Source of the DNA: an uncultured Clostridia bacterium
Lineage (GTDB): Bacteria; Bacillota; Clostridia; UBA1381
DNA length: 64,000 nucleotides
Assembly: GCA_934476675.1 (NCBI GenBank)
Contig: CAKSOE010000006.1
Location: 62,001 to 126,000, forward strand
Direction of reading: 5' to 3'
The notes beneath the pieces were generated by a model. It made no database searches and was not told the origin of the DNA. It saw nothing but the letters and a program-made list of their open reading frames with translations. Below, one piece after another: positions 53,224 to 62,310 of this stretch. Both the position numbers and the translations under genes were made by a program. The stretch's first letter is position 1; the number at the start of each line of letters is the position of its first letter.

Positions 53224-53525
53224 TGAATTCATACGATATTTTAAGAGAACCTGTTATAACCGAACGCAGCATGGAAAAGTGCTTCGACAGACAGGGCAAC
53301 GAAATTCACAAGTATACCTTCAAGGTTCCCGTAACGGTTAACAAGATTGAGGTTAAAAAGGCTGTGGAAGAAGTTTTCGGCGTAAAGGTTGCTAAGGTAA
53401 ATACAATAAAAATGCTTGGCAAGGTTAAGAGAATGGGCCGCTATGAGGGCAGACGTCCTTCATTCAAGAAGGCTATCGTAACGCTGGCTCCGAACAGCAA
53501 GACAATCGAATTCTTCGATATGTAA
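53223..53525 (+). CDS. rplW: 50S ribosomal protein L23
   Basis: 100 residues (ILREPVITERSMEK, VNTIKMLGKVKRMGRYEGRR). Forms the docking site for trigger factor and SRP at the tunnel exit. Shares TAATG with the rplD stop. Confidence 0.97.
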   Translation: MNSYDILREPVITERSMEKCFDRQGNEIHKYTFKVPVTVNKIEVKKAVEEVFGVKVAKVNTIKMLGKVKRMGRYEGRRPSFKKAIVTLAPNSKTIEFFDM

Positions 53526-53555
53526 TCAAATATAGATAAAGGAGAGTAAAGGATA

Positions 53556-54389
53556 ATGGCTATTAAAAAGTATAATCCTACTTCGCCTGCCAGAAGATTT
53601 ATGACGGTTTCGGATTTTGCTGAAATCACAAAGAAATCACCGGAGCGTTCATTGCTTGCTAAAAAGGATAAACATTCCGGCAGAAACTCATACGGCAGAA
53701 TTACCGTTCGTCACAGAGGCGGCGGCAACAGAAGAAAGTACAGAATTATTGACTTTAAGAGAAATAAAGACGGCATGAATGCAACTGTAATCGGCATCGA
53801 GTACGATCCGAACAGATCAGCCAATATCGCACTTATTCAGTACGAGGACGGCGTAAAAGCATACATCATCGCTCCTTTGGGATTAAAAGACGGTGACGTT
53901 GTCGTATCAGGTACAGGCGCCGACATTAAGCCGGGTAACGCACTGTTCATCAAGGATATTCCGGTAGGTACACTGATTCATAATATTGAACTGTATCCCG
54001 GCAAGGGCGCACAGCTCGTAAGAAGCGCAGGTTCTTCCGCACAGCTTATGGCTAAGGAGAACGGCTACGCACAGGTAAGACTCCCAAGCGGCGAGGTAAG
54101 AATGATTCGTCTTGACTGCAAGGCTACAATCGGAATCATCGGAAATCAGCAGCATGAGAACATTTCGATCGGTAAAGCCGGAAGAAAACGTCACATGGGC
54201 TGGAGACCGACTGTTCGAGGCGTTGTAATGAACCCGAACGACCATCCGCACGGCGGTGGTGAAGGTAAGTCGCCTATCGGACGTCCGGCGCCTGTTACTC
54301 CGTGGGGTAAGCCTGCTCTCGGTCTTAAAACCAGAAAGCACAAGAACAGAACTAATAAGTTTATCGTTAAGAGAAGAAACGATAAATAA
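53556..54389 (+). CDS. rplB: 50S ribosomal protein L2
   Basis: 277 residues, full length, with the conserved catalytic-centre region ending GVVMNPNDHPHGGGEGK, including the essential His. Confidence 0.97.
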   Translation: MAIKKYNPTSPARRFMTVSDFAEITKKSPERSLLAKKDKHSGRNSYGRITVRHRGGGNRRKYRIIDFKRNKDGMNATVIGIEYDPNRSANIALIQYEDGVKAYIIAPLGLKDGDVVVSGTGADIKPGNALFIKDIPVGTLIHNIELYPGKGAQLVRSAGSSAQLMAKENGYAQVRLPSGEVRMIRLDCKATIGIIGNQQHENISIGKAGRKRHMGWRPTVRGVVMNPNDHPHGGGEGKSPIGRPAPVTPWGKPALGLKTRKHKNRTNKFIVKRRNDK

Positions 54390-54411
54390 TCGTTGAAGGG
54401 AGGAACAGTTA

Positions 54412-54684
54412 ATGAGTAGATCACTTAAAAAGGGACCTTTTGTCGAGGAAAGACTTATGTCGAGAATTGACAAAATGAACGAAGCAAATGAAAAGAAGGT
54501 TGTAAAGACCTGGTCAAGATCTTCCACAATATTCCCTGAAATGGTAGGTCATACAATTGCCGTTCACGACGGCAGAAAGCATGTTCCGGTTTTCATCAGT
54601 GAAGACATGGTAGGTCATAAGCTCGGCGAGTTTGCTCCTACAAGAACATTTAAAGGACATGCAGGTGCAAAGACAACAGGCTGA
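54412..54684 (+). CDS. rpsS: 30S ribosomal protein S19
   Basis: 90 residues (RSLKKGPFVEERLM, KLGEFAPTRTFKGH). Located in the head of the 30S subunit. 22 nt after rplB. Confidence 0.97.
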   Translation: MSRSLKKGPFVEERLMSRIDKMNEANEKKVVKTWSRSSTIFPEMVGHTIAVHDGRKHVPVFISEDMVGHKLGEFAPTRTFKGHAGAKTTG

Positions 54685-54756
54685 TAAAGCTTACGCACCG
54701 TTAATATGATATTTAAGATTAATTTTTAATCATCTATCGGAAGGAGGATTTTCCAA

Positions 54757-55095
54757 ATGGAAGCACGCGCAGTATTAAAATACGCACGTATTTCACCGAG
54801 AAAGGTGAAGATTGTGCTTGACTTAATAAGAAATAAGCCGGCTAATGTTGCCATGGGTATTTTGAAGAATACTCCAAAATCGGCAAGCGAGCTGCTTATA
54901 AAGCTTCTTGCGTCGGCAATCGCAAACGCAGAAAATAACAATGATATGGATAAGAGCAAATTATATGTTGCAGAATGTTATGCATCACAGGGTCCTACTT
55001 TAAAGAGAATTCAGCCTCATGCACAGGGCAGAGCGTTCAAAATCTTAAAGAGAACCAGCCATATCACTTTGGTATTAAAGGAAATGGAAGACTAA
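54757..55095 (+). CDS. rplV: 50S ribosomal protein L22
   Basis: 112 residues (YARISPRKVKIVLDLIRNKP, the tunnel hairpin around QGPTLKRIQPHAQGRA). Macrolide-relevant loop intact. Confidence 0.97.
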   Translation: MEARAVLKYARISPRKVKIVLDLIRNKPANVAMGILKNTPKSASELLIKLLASAIANAENNNDMDKSKLYVAECYASQGPTLKRIQPHAQGRAFKILKRTSHITLVLKEMED

Positions 55096-55115
55096 TTAGA
55101 AAAGGAGGTTAACTC

Positions 55116-55853
55116 ATGGGACAGAAAGTTAATCCGCATGGACTTAGAGTCGGCGTTATAAAAGACTGGGATTCTAAGTGGTTCGCAGGTAAAAAAGAAT
55201 TCGGAGACCAGCTGGTTGAAGATTACAATATCAGAAAGTTCGTTAAGAAGGCTTGCTTCGACGCAGGCATTGCAAAAATCGGCATAGAAAGAAAGCAGAA
55301 GAAAGTGTTCATCACAATTCATGCAGCTAAGCCGGGTATCATCATCGGAAAAGGCGGCGCAGAAATCGACAAGCTTAAGTCAGAAATCGAAAAGATGACA
55401 GGCAGAAGCGTAAACGTTAATATCATGGAGGTTAAAAATCCCGATACAAACGCACAGCTTGTTGCCGAAAACATCGCAGCTCAGCTCGAAAAGCGTATCT
55501 CGTTCAGACGTGCTATGAAGCAGGTTATGGGCAGAGCTATGAGAATGGGCGTTAAAGGTATCAAAACAGCAGTTGCAGGCCGTGTCGGCGGCGCTGAAAT
55601 TGCAAGAACAGAACAGTACCACGAGGGTACAATTCCTCTTCAGACATTAAGAGCGGATATCGATTACGGTTTTGCTGAGGCATCAACAACCTACGGTATC
55701 TTGGGCGTTAAGGTTTGGATTTACAAGGGTGAAATCTTAAACGTTGCAGAAGGCAGACAGAAGGAAGCTGCTGCAAACGCCGCTGCCCGTGATAAGAAGG
55801 ACAGAAGAAGATCTGACAGAGGCGAAAGAAAACCGAGAGGGGGCAAACAGTAA
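55116..55853 (+). CDS. rpsC: 30S ribosomal protein S3
   Basis: 245 residues with KH domain motif GIIIGKGGAEIDKL and a basic, Arg/Lys-rich C-terminal tail. Overlaps rplP by 1 nt. Confidence 0.97.
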   Translation: MGQKVNPHGLRVGVIKDWDSKWFAGKKEFGDQLVEDYNIRKFVKKACFDAGIAKIGIERKQKKVFITIHAAKPGIIIGKGGAEIDKLKSEIEKMTGRSVNVNIMEVKNPDTNAQLVAENIAAQLEKRISFRRAMKQVMGRAMRMGVKGIKTAVAGRVGGAEIARTEQYHEGTIPLQTLRADIDYGFAEASTTYGILGVKVWIYKGEILNVAEGRQKEAAANAAARDKKDRRRSDRGERKPRGGKQ

Positions 55854-56278
55854 TGTTATTACCTAAGAGAGTAAAATACAGACGTGTTATGCGCGGCCGT
55901 ATGAAGGGTAAGGCAACACGCGGCAACGTTGTATCAAACGGCGAGTATGGCCTTCAGGCATTGGAGCCCGCTTGGATAACATCAAGACAGATTGAGGCAG
56001 CCCGTATCGCTATGACAAGATATACAAAGCGTGGCGGTAAGGTCTGGATTAAAATATTCCCCGATAAGCCGGTTACAAGAAAGCCTGCCGAAACTCGAAT
56101 GGGTTCAGGTAAGGGTTCACCGGAATACTGGGTAGCAGTAGTTAAGCCGGGCAGAATTATGTTTGAAATGTCCGGAATTCCTGAGGAAAGCGCAAGAGAA
56201 GCAATGCGTCTTGCAATGCACAAACTTCCTATCAAATGTAAGTTTGTAAAGCGTGAAACAACAGAGGATGGTGAGTAA
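55853..56278 (+). CDS. rplP: 50S ribosomal protein L16
   Basis: 141 residues (LPKRVKYRRVMRGRMKGKA; MGSGKGSPEYWVAVVKPG). Sits near the A-site tRNA elbow. Start shares TAATG with the rpsC stop. Confidence 0.97.
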   Translation: MLLPKRVKYRRVMRGRMKGKATRGNVVSNGEYGLQALEPAWITSRQIEAARIAMTRYTKRGGKVWIKIFPDKPVTRKPAETRMGSGKGSPEYWVAVVKPGRIMFEMSGIPEESAREAMRLAMHKLPIKCKFVKRETTEDGE

Positions 56279-56280
56279 GA

Positions 56281-56484
56281 ATGAAAATAAATGAGCTTAG
56301 AGAATTATCAACGGCTGAATTGGAAGAAAAGCTCGCAGAATGCAAGCAGGAATTATTCAACCTGAGATTTCAGAACGCTATCAATCAGCTGGACAATCCA
56401 ATGAAAATCGGTGACGTTAAAAAGACTATCGCTCGTATTTTAACCATCATTCGCGAGAGAGAACTTACAGGTTCTGCAATGTAA
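56281..56484 (+). CDS. rpmC: 50S ribosomal protein L29
   Basis: 67 residues, helical hairpin (ELRELSTAELEEKLAECKQE, IARILTIIRERE). 2 nt after rplP. Confidence 0.96.
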   Translation: MKINELRELSTAELEEKLAECKQELFNLRFQNAINQLDNPMKIGDVKKTIARILTIIRERELTGSAM

Positions 56485-56526
56485 TTGAGCAGATAGTGAT
56501 AAACTGTCTGAAAGGAGGACTTATCT

Positions 56527-56784
56527 GTGGAAGAAAGAAACAGCCGTAAGGTAAAAATCGGTAAAGTTGTAAGCAACAAGATGGATAAGACTATCGTAGT
56601 TGCTATCGAATATAACGTGAAGCACCCGCTTTACGGAAAAATAGTAAAACGTACCTATAAGCTTAAAGCGCACGATGAAGAGAATGTTTGCTCAATCGGC
56701 GATAAGGTTAAGGTAATGGAAACAAGACCTCTCTCAAAGGACAAGAGATGGAGATTGGTTGAAATAGTAGAAAAAGTTAAGTAA
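56527..56784 (+). CDS. rpsQ: 30S ribosomal protein S17
   Basis: 85 residues; GTG start after AAAGGAGG. Conserved GKVVSNKMDKTIVV and KHPLYGKIVKRT strings of the OB fold. Confidence 0.96.
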   Translation: MEERNSRKVKIGKVVSNKMDKTIVVAIEYNVKHPLYGKIVKRTYKLKAHDEENVCSIGDKVKVMETRPLSKDKRWRLVEIVEKVK

Positions 56785-56815
56785 TATAACGAAATCCCGG
56801 AAGGAGGAAGTTCTA

Positions 56816-57184
56816 ATGATACAGCAACAAACACTTTTGAAAGTGGCTGATAATACAGGCGCTAAGGAACTTATGTGTATCAGAGTTATGGGCGGCTCAA
56901 GAAAGAGATATGCAGCTGTCGGTGACGAAATAGTTTGCAGCGTTAAAAAGGCAACACCGGGCGGCGTTGTTAAAAAAGGCGACGTGGTAAAAGCTGTTGT
57001 GGTAAGAACAGTAAAAGCTTCAAAGCGTGCAGACGGTTCATATATCAGATTTGACGAGAACGCAGCTGTCATCGTAAGAGATGACAAAAACCCGAGAGGT
57101 ACCCGTATCTTTGGGCCCGTAGCAAGAGAACTCAGAGATAAAGAGTACATGAAGATACTTTCATTGGCTCCGGAAGTTCTTTAA
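56816..57184 (+). CDS. rplN: 50S ribosomal protein L14
   Basis: 122 residues, complete (MIQQQTLLKVADNTGAKEL; GTRIFGPVARELR). It is the target of RsfS encoded at 48172. Confidence 0.97.
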   Translation: MIQQQTLLKVADNTGAKELMCIRVMGGSRKRYAAVGDEIVCSVKKATPGGVVKKGDVVKAVVVRTVKASKRADGSYIRFDENAAVIVRDDKNPRGTRIFGPVARELRDKEYMKILSLAPEVL

Positions 57185-57202
57185 TTTAAGGAGGATATTG
57201 CA

Positions 57203-57526
57203 ATGAAAAAAATGCATGTTAAGCGCGGCGATACCGTTAAGGTTATTGCCGGTAAGGATAAGGGCAAAGAAGGCAAAATCGTTACGGCTATTCCTGAAAA
57301 GGGCAAGGTAATTGTTGAGGGTATTGCAATCGCAAAGAAACACCAGAAAGCAAGAGTTCAGGGTCAGGAAAGCGGTATAATCCATATGGAAACGCCTATC
57401 GATGCTTCAAATGTTATGAGAATTTGTTCAAAGTGCGGCAAACCCGCCAGAACAGGCGTTACAGTACTTGCAGACGGTTCAAAGGTAAGATACTGCAAGA
57501 AGTGCAAAGAAACATTTAACGATTAA
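57203..57526 (+). CDS. rplX: 50S ribosomal protein L24
   Basis: 107 residues: KOW motif (GDTVKVIAGKDKGKEGKI) and a C-terminal four-cysteine zinc-type knuckle (CSKCGKPAR, CKKCKE). Confidence 0.97.
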   Translation: MKKMHVKRGDTVKVIAGKDKGKEGKIVTAIPEKGKVIVEGIAIAKKHQKARVQGQESGIIHMETPIDASNVMRICSKCGKPARTGVTVLADGSKVRYCKKCKETFND

Positions 57527-57553
57527 TTTTTCGAGAGGAGGTAAATTCTAACA

Positions 57554-58093
57554 ATGAGTAGAATGCAAGTAAAATATAACAATGAAGTTGCTCCGGCTCT
57601 TATGGAGAAATACTCTTATAAAAGCACAATGCAGATACCGAAGCTCGTAAAAGTCGTAATTAATATCGGTTTAGGTGAAGCTAAGGACAATCCTAAGGCA
57701 GTAGACGCTGCTTGCGGTGATTTGGCACAGATTACAGGTCAGAAGCCTATCGTTACAAAAGCAAGAAAGTCAGTAGCAAACTTCAAATTAAGAGAAGGCA
57801 TGAACATCGGCTGTAAGGTTACATTGAGAGCTGACAGAATGTACGAGTTTGTGGACAGACTGTTCAATGTTGCACTGCCGCGTGTACGAGATTTCAGAGG
57901 TATTAATCCTAACGGTTTCGACGGCAGAGGCAACTATTCCTTGGGTATCAAGGAACAGCTGATTTTCCCTGAAATTGATTATGATAAGATTGACAAAATC
58001 AGAGGTATGGACATCAACTTTGTCACTACCGCACAGACAGACGAAGAAGCACGCGAGCTGTTAAAGCTTCTCGGCGCTCCGTTTCATTCATAA
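57554..58093 (+). CDS. rplE: 50S ribosomal protein L5
   Basis: 179 residues (MQIPKLVKVVINIGLGEA; FRGINPNGFDGRGNYSLG). Binds 5S rRNA with L18. Confidence 0.97.
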   Translation: MSRMQVKYNNEVAPALMEKYSYKSTMQIPKLVKVVINIGLGEAKDNPKAVDAACGDLAQITGQKPIVTKARKSVANFKLREGMNIGCKVTLRADRMYEFVDRLFNVALPRVRDFRGINPNGFDGRGNYSLGIKEQLIFPEIDYDKIDKIRGMDINFVTTAQTDEEARELLKLLGAPFHS

Positions 58094-58107
58094 GGGAGGA
58101 GAAGATC

Positions 58108-58293
58108 ATGGCAAAAAGATCTATGGTTGTTAAACAGCAGAGAACACCTAAGCATTCGACACAGGCGTATACAAGATGTAAAATCTGCGGCAGACCTCAT
58201 GCTTATCTGAGAAAGTTTGGTATTTGCCGTATATGCTTCAGAGAATTAGCTTACAAAGGTCAGATTCCGGGAGTAAGAAAGGCTTCCTGGTAA
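58108..58293 (+). CDS. rpsN: 30S ribosomal protein S14, zinc-binding type
   Basis: 61 residues with two CxxC pairs (CKICGRPH, CRICFREL), the C+ form that needs zinc. A zinc-free paralogue, if any, is outside this window. Confidence 0.97.
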   Translation: MAKRSMVVKQQRTPKHSTQAYTRCKICGRPHAYLRKFGICRICFRELAYKGQIPGVRKASW

Positions 58294-58351
58294 TATTAAC
58301 CGATTTAAAGTATTTACGATTTCTTTACAGAATCGGAAGGAGGTAAAATTA

Positions 58352-58750
58352 ATGCAAATCACTGATCCTATCGCAGACTTGCTTACAAGAATCAGAAATG
58401 CCAATACATCAAAGCATGAATCCGTTGATGTTCCGGCTTCTAACGTCAAAAAAGCCATTGTTGAGATTTTAAACGATGAAGGCTATATCAAAAGCTACCA
58501 GCTCATCGAAGACGGTAAGCAGGGCGTAATCAGAATTAGTTTAAAATACGGACCCAAGAACGAAAAGGTTATCAGCGGTCTTAAAAGAGTTTCAAAGCCC
58601 GGTCTGAGAATTTATGCCGGCGCTGACGAGCTGCCGAGAGTTTTAAAGGGTCTCGGAATCGCTGTCATCTCAACCTCAAAGGGTATCATGACAGACAAAA
58701 AGGCAAGAGAAGAACATATAGGCGGCGAGGTTCTCGCATTTATCTGGTAA
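58352..58750 (+). CDS. rpsH: 30S ribosomal protein S8
   Basis: 132 residues (DPIADLLTRIRNAN; GIAVISTSKGIMTDKKARE). In E. coli S8 represses the spc operon at an RNA site upstream of rplE; no such site was identified by eye here. Confidence 0.97.
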   Translation: MQITDPIADLLTRIRNANTSKHESVDVPASNVKKAIVEILNDEGYIKSYQLIEDGKQGVIRISLKYGPKNEKVISGLKRVSKPGLRIYAGADELPRVLKGLGIAVISTSKGIMTDKKAREEHIGGEVLAFIW

Positions 58751-58782
58751 GATACAGCCTGTGCAAAAAAATAACTGAAAAC

Positions 58783-58798
58783 CTGCCGGTTTCGGCAG
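58783..58798 (+). repeat. Small hairpin between rpsH and rplF
   Basis: CTGCCG, loop GTTT, CGGCAG in a 79-nt gap. Compact and GC-rich without a T run; possible processing or protein-binding element. Confidence 0.55.
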
Positions 58799-58829
58799 AG
58801 AGAATTTAAGTTAAGGAGGAAATAAACCT

Positions 58830-59378
58830 ATGTCAAGAATAGGAAGAATGCCTATTACGGTTCCTGCCGGCGTTGAAGTTAAAATCACAGCCGACAACGA
58901 AATTACCGTAAAAGGTAAGAACGGTACTTTAACAAGAAAGCTTCACCCCGATATGATTATCAAAAACGAGGGCGGAGTTATAACAGTTGAAAGACCGTCA
59001 GATGATAAAGAACACAGATCGTTACACGGTCTTACAAGAACACTCGTTAATAATATGGTTGTAGGTGTTACAGAGGGCTTCACCCGTGAACTCGAAATCA
59101 ACGGTGTTGGTTACAGAGGTCAGATGCAGGGTAAGACAATGGTACTTTCACTCGGATATTCACATCCGGTTGAATTTACTCCCGAAGAAGGCATCACAGT
59201 TGAAATGCCTGCTCCCAACAAAATTATCGTAAAGGGTGCAAGCAAAGAGCGCGTAGGCGCAACAGCCGCAAAGATCAGAACCTTCAGAGCTCCCGAACCT
59301 TACAAGGGCAAGGGTATCAAGTATGTTGAAGAACATATCAGACGTAAAGAAGGTAAGACAGGCGCTAAGAAGAAATAA
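58830..59378 (+). CDS. rplF: 50S ribosomal protein L6
   Basis: 182 residues, two similar domains (SRIGRMPITVPAGVEVKI; PEPYKGKGIKYVEEHIRRK). Confidence 0.97.
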   Translation: MSRIGRMPITVPAGVEVKITADNEITVKGKNGTLTRKLHPDMIIKNEGGVITVERPSDDKEHRSLHGLTRTLVNNMVVGVTEGFTRELEINGVGYRGQMQGKTMVLSLGYSHPVEFTPEEGITVEMPAPNKIIVKGASKERVGATAAKIRTFRAPEPYKGKGIKYVEEHIRRKEGKTGAKKK

Positions 59379-59396
59379 TGAAAGGAGTGTTCTTAA

Positions 59397-59756
59397 ATGG
59401 TAAACAGAAAAGATAGAAATGCTGCAAGATTAAAGCGTCATCAGAGAGTTAGAAAGAACATCTCCGGAACGGCGGAGAGACCTCGTCTGAACGTTTTCAG
59501 AAGTCTTAACAATATATATGCGCAGATTATTGACGACGTTAAGGGCGTTACGCTGGTATCAGCTTCAAGCCTTGATAAAGAGTTTGAAAGCTACGGCGGC
59601 AACGTTGAGGCTGCAAAGGCAGTAGGCAAGGCAGTTGCCGAAAAGGCTGTTGCAGCAGGAATCAAGTCAGTAGTATTTGACAGAGGCGGATATTTATACC
59701 ACGGCAGAGTTGCTGCTCTTGCAGAAGGCGCAAGAGAAGGCGGCTTAGAATTCTAA
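59397..59756 (+). CDS. rplR: 50S ribosomal protein L18
   Basis: 119 residues (RHQRVRKNISGTAERPRLNV; FDRGGYLYHGRVAALAEGAR). Binds 5S rRNA. Confidence 0.97.
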   Translation: MVNRKDRNAARLKRHQRVRKNISGTAERPRLNVFRSLNNIYAQIIDDVKGVTLVSASSLDKEFESYGGNVEAAKAVGKAVAEKAVAAGIKSVVFDRGGYLYHGRVAALAEGAREGGLEF

Positions 59757-59775
59757 GAGAAGGAGGACGAGTTAA

Positions 59776-60282
59776 GTGGCTGAAAGAATAGACGCAGCAG
59801 CATTAGGCGAGCTGGAAGAAAACGTAGTAACTATCAACAGAGTTGCTAAGACCGTTAAAGGCGGCAGAACAATGAGATTCAGTGCGCTGGTTGTAGTTGG
59901 TGACAAGAACGGTCATGTCGGCTGCGGTCAGGGTAAAGCAGCTGAAATACCCGACGCTATAAGAAAGGGTATCGAAGCAGCAAAGAAGAATATGATAGAA
60001 GTTCCGTTAGTAGGCACAACAATTCCTCACGAAATCATCGGAATTCACGGTGCGGGTAAGGTATTGTTAAAGCCGGCTAAGGAAGGTACCGGCGTTATCG
60101 CAGGCGGCGCTGCACGTGCGGTGCTTGAGCTTGCAGGTATCAAAGATATCAGAACAAAATGTTTGCGTTCAAACAATAAGAGAAATGTAGTAAGTGCTAC
60201 TATCCAGGGCTTGTCAGAATTAAAGCAGGCAGACGCTGTTGCAAAGCTTCGCGGCAAGACCGTTGACCAGATTGTAGGTTAA
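59776..60282 (+). CDS. rpsE: 30S ribosomal protein S5
   Basis: 168 residues; GTG start after AAGGAGG. Conserved VVVGDKNGHVGCGQGKA and GAGKVLLKPAKEGTG strings, part of the decoding-fidelity region. Confidence 0.97.
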   Translation: MAERIDAAALGELEENVVTINRVAKTVKGGRTMRFSALVVVGDKNGHVGCGQGKAAEIPDAIRKGIEAAKKNMIEVPLVGTTIPHEIIGIHGAGKVLLKPAKEGTGVIAGGAARAVLELAGIKDIRTKCLRSNNKRNVVSATIQGLSELKQADAVAKLRGKTVDQIVG

Positions 60283-60296
60283 GGAGGCACAAATAA

Positions 60297-60476
60297 ATGG
60301 CTAAGCTTAAAATAACATTAGTAAGAAGCACAATCGGCAGAAAGAAAGACCAGATTGCAACGGTTGAAGCTTTGGGACTTAAAAAAATCAGATCTGTTGT
60401 TGAACACGAAGACACACCGCAGATCAGAGGTATGATCAACAAGGTAAGTCATCTTGTTGAAGTTACTGAAAACTAA
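60297..60476 (+). CDS. rpmD: 50S ribosomal protein L30
   Basis: A 59-residue gene, short enough to be missed by length cutoffs. Starts ATG after AAGGAGG, 14 nt past rpsE; LKITLVRSTIGRKKDQIATV and VEHEDTPQIRGMINKV are typical of L30. Confidence 0.96.
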   Translation: MAKLKITLVRSTIGRKKDQIATVEALGLKKIRSVVEHEDTPQIRGMINKVSHLVEVTEN

Positions 60477-60500
60477 TAAACAAGATAAGGAGGTGCAGCA

Positions 60501-60941
60501 ATGAGATTGGAGGAACTTAAACCTGCTGAGGGTTCAAAGCATCGTGCAAAGATTGTAGGCCGCGGTATCGGTTCAGGCACAGGCAAAACCTCGGGTAAAG
60601 GTCATAAGGGACAGAATGCGCGCAGCGGCGGCGGTGTAAGACCGGGCTTTGAAGGCGGCCAGATGCCGTTATACAGACGTTTGCCGAAACGCGGTTTCAA
60701 GAATATATTCGCAAAGCAGTATGTTTCAATCAACGTTGAGGAGCTTAACAAGTTTGATGACGGTGCAGAGGTTACTGCTGAAGCTCTCATGGATAAGGGC
60801 ATTATCAGCAAAGCTCTTGACGGAGTTAAAATATTGGGCAGAGGTGAGGTTACTAAAAAGGTTAACGTTAAGGTTGCCAAGTACAGCGCTTCTGCAAAAG
60901 AAAAGATAGAAAAGGCAGGCGGAAAGGCAGAGGTGATGTAA
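60501..60941 (+). CDS. rplO: 50S ribosomal protein L15
   Basis: 146 residues with the Gly-rich N terminus (GRGIGSGTGKTSGKGHKGQ) and GFEGGQMPLYRRLPKRGF. Confidence 0.97.
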   Translation: MRLEELKPAEGSKHRAKIVGRGIGSGTGKTSGKGHKGQNARSGGGVRPGFEGGQMPLYRRLPKRGFKNIFAKQYVSINVEELNKFDDGAEVTAEALMDKGIISKALDGVKILGRGEVTKKVNVKVAKYSASAKEKIEKAGGKAEVM

Positions 60942-60942
60942 C

Positions 60943-62277
60943 ATGTTGGATACATTTAAGAATGCATGGAAAATCCCCGACTTACGCCGCAGAATTCTTT
61001 TCACGGTTATGATGCTTATCGTTTTCAGATTCGGCGCACATATTCCTGTGCCGTATCTGAGTGCGGACGCAATGAAAGCGTTTTTGGGAGCGGGCGGAAC
61101 AGACTTGTTCTCGCTGTTCGATGTATTTACAGGCGGAGCTTTCTCAAATGCCACGGTTATGGCAATGGGTGTTTCACCGTACATCAACGCTTCGATTATT
61201 ATACAGCTTCTGACTGTCGCTATTCCTTCGCTTGAACGTTTGGCGAAGGAAGGCTTAGAGGGCAGAAAGAAGATTAATAAAATCACAAGATACCTCGGTA
61301 TTGTTCTTGCATTTATTCAGGGCGCAGGTCTTTATGTTACATTATATAACATGAGCGTAACAAATCAGATAGACGCAATCATCAATCCGAGTGTACTGAC
61401 ATTCTTCGTAATCGTACTGACCTTTACGGCAGGTACTGCATTCATTATCTGGCTGGGCGAACTGATTACGGAAAAAGGTCTCGGAAACGGTGTTTCACTG
61501 ATAATCTTTGCCGGTATCGTATCAAGAATACCTACTGCCGGCGTAAACATTTACAAGCAGTTCCTTGCAACGGGCGTTACCGTTAAGGGTCTTGTAATCG
61601 TTGCGGCGATTATCGTGGTAGCAATAGCTGCGATTACATTTGTAGTATGGTTCTCAGACGCTGAAAGAAGAATTCCGGTTCAGTATGCAAAGCGTGTTGT
61701 AGGAAGAAAAATGTATGGCGGTCAGTCAACAAATATTCCTATAAAGATTGCAGCCGGCGGTGTTATGCCGATCATCTTCGCATCGAGTATCATGGCGTTT
61801 CCGGCAACAATCGTAAGATTGGTAAGCGGCGGAAATATGCCGGACACCAGCACAGTCGGCGGACTTATCCTGAGCTGTCTTTCAGCAGGATACGGACCCG
61901 CATGGACAAGTGTTGTATATTCGGTATTATACTTCCTGCTCATCATATTCTTCACATATTTCTATTCGACAATTCAGTTCAATCCGATTGAAATATCGAA
62001 TAATATAAAGAAGAGCGGCGGGTTTATTCCGGGTATCAGACCGGGTAAGTCGACAAGCGATTATATAGCAAAAACAACATCAAGACTGAACCTTGTAGGC
62101 GCTGTTTTCCTGGGTGTTATTGCTATAATGCCGGTAGTGTTCGGCGCAGTATTCAATATGCCGGGTCTTCAGCTGGGCGGTACTTCACTGCTCATCATGG
62201 AGGGCGTTGCTCTTGAAACTGTAAGACAGATTGAATCACAGATGGTAATGAGACATTATCACGGATTCCTTGAATAA
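60943..62277 (+). CDS. secY: Preprotein translocase subunit SecY
   Basis: 444 residues, ten membrane helices, beginning LDTFKNAWKIPDLRRRILFT. SecY signatures seen include GVSPYINASIIIQLL and the cytoplasmic loop RRIPVQYAKRVVGRKMYGG. It forms the channel through which the secreted glycosidases of this genome are exported. Starts 1 nt after the rplO stop. Confidence 0.97.
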   Translation: MLDTFKNAWKIPDLRRRILFTVMMLIVFRFGAHIPVPYLSADAMKAFLGAGGTDLFSLFDVFTGGAFSNATVMAMGVSPYINASIIIQLLTVAIPSLERLAKEGLEGRKKINKITRYLGIVLAFIQGAGLYVTLYNMSVTNQIDAIINPSVLTFFVIVLTFTAGTAFIIWLGELITEKGLGNGVSLIIFAGIVSRIPTAGVNIYKQFLATGVTVKGLVIVAAIIVVAIAAITFVVWFSDAERRIPVQYAKRVVGRKMYGGQSTNIPIKIAAGGVMPIIFASSIMAFPATIVRLVSGGNMPDTSTVGGLILSCLSAGYGPAWTSVVYSVLYFLLIIFFTYFYSTIQFNPIEISNNIKKSGGFIPGIRPGKSTSDYIAKTTSRLNLVGAVFLGVIAIMPVVFGAVFNMPGLQLGGTSLLIMEGVALETVRQIESQMVMRHYHGFLE

Positions 62278-62310
62278 GTAATCAGACATCGAGAAAGGCG
62301 GCATCAGAAT

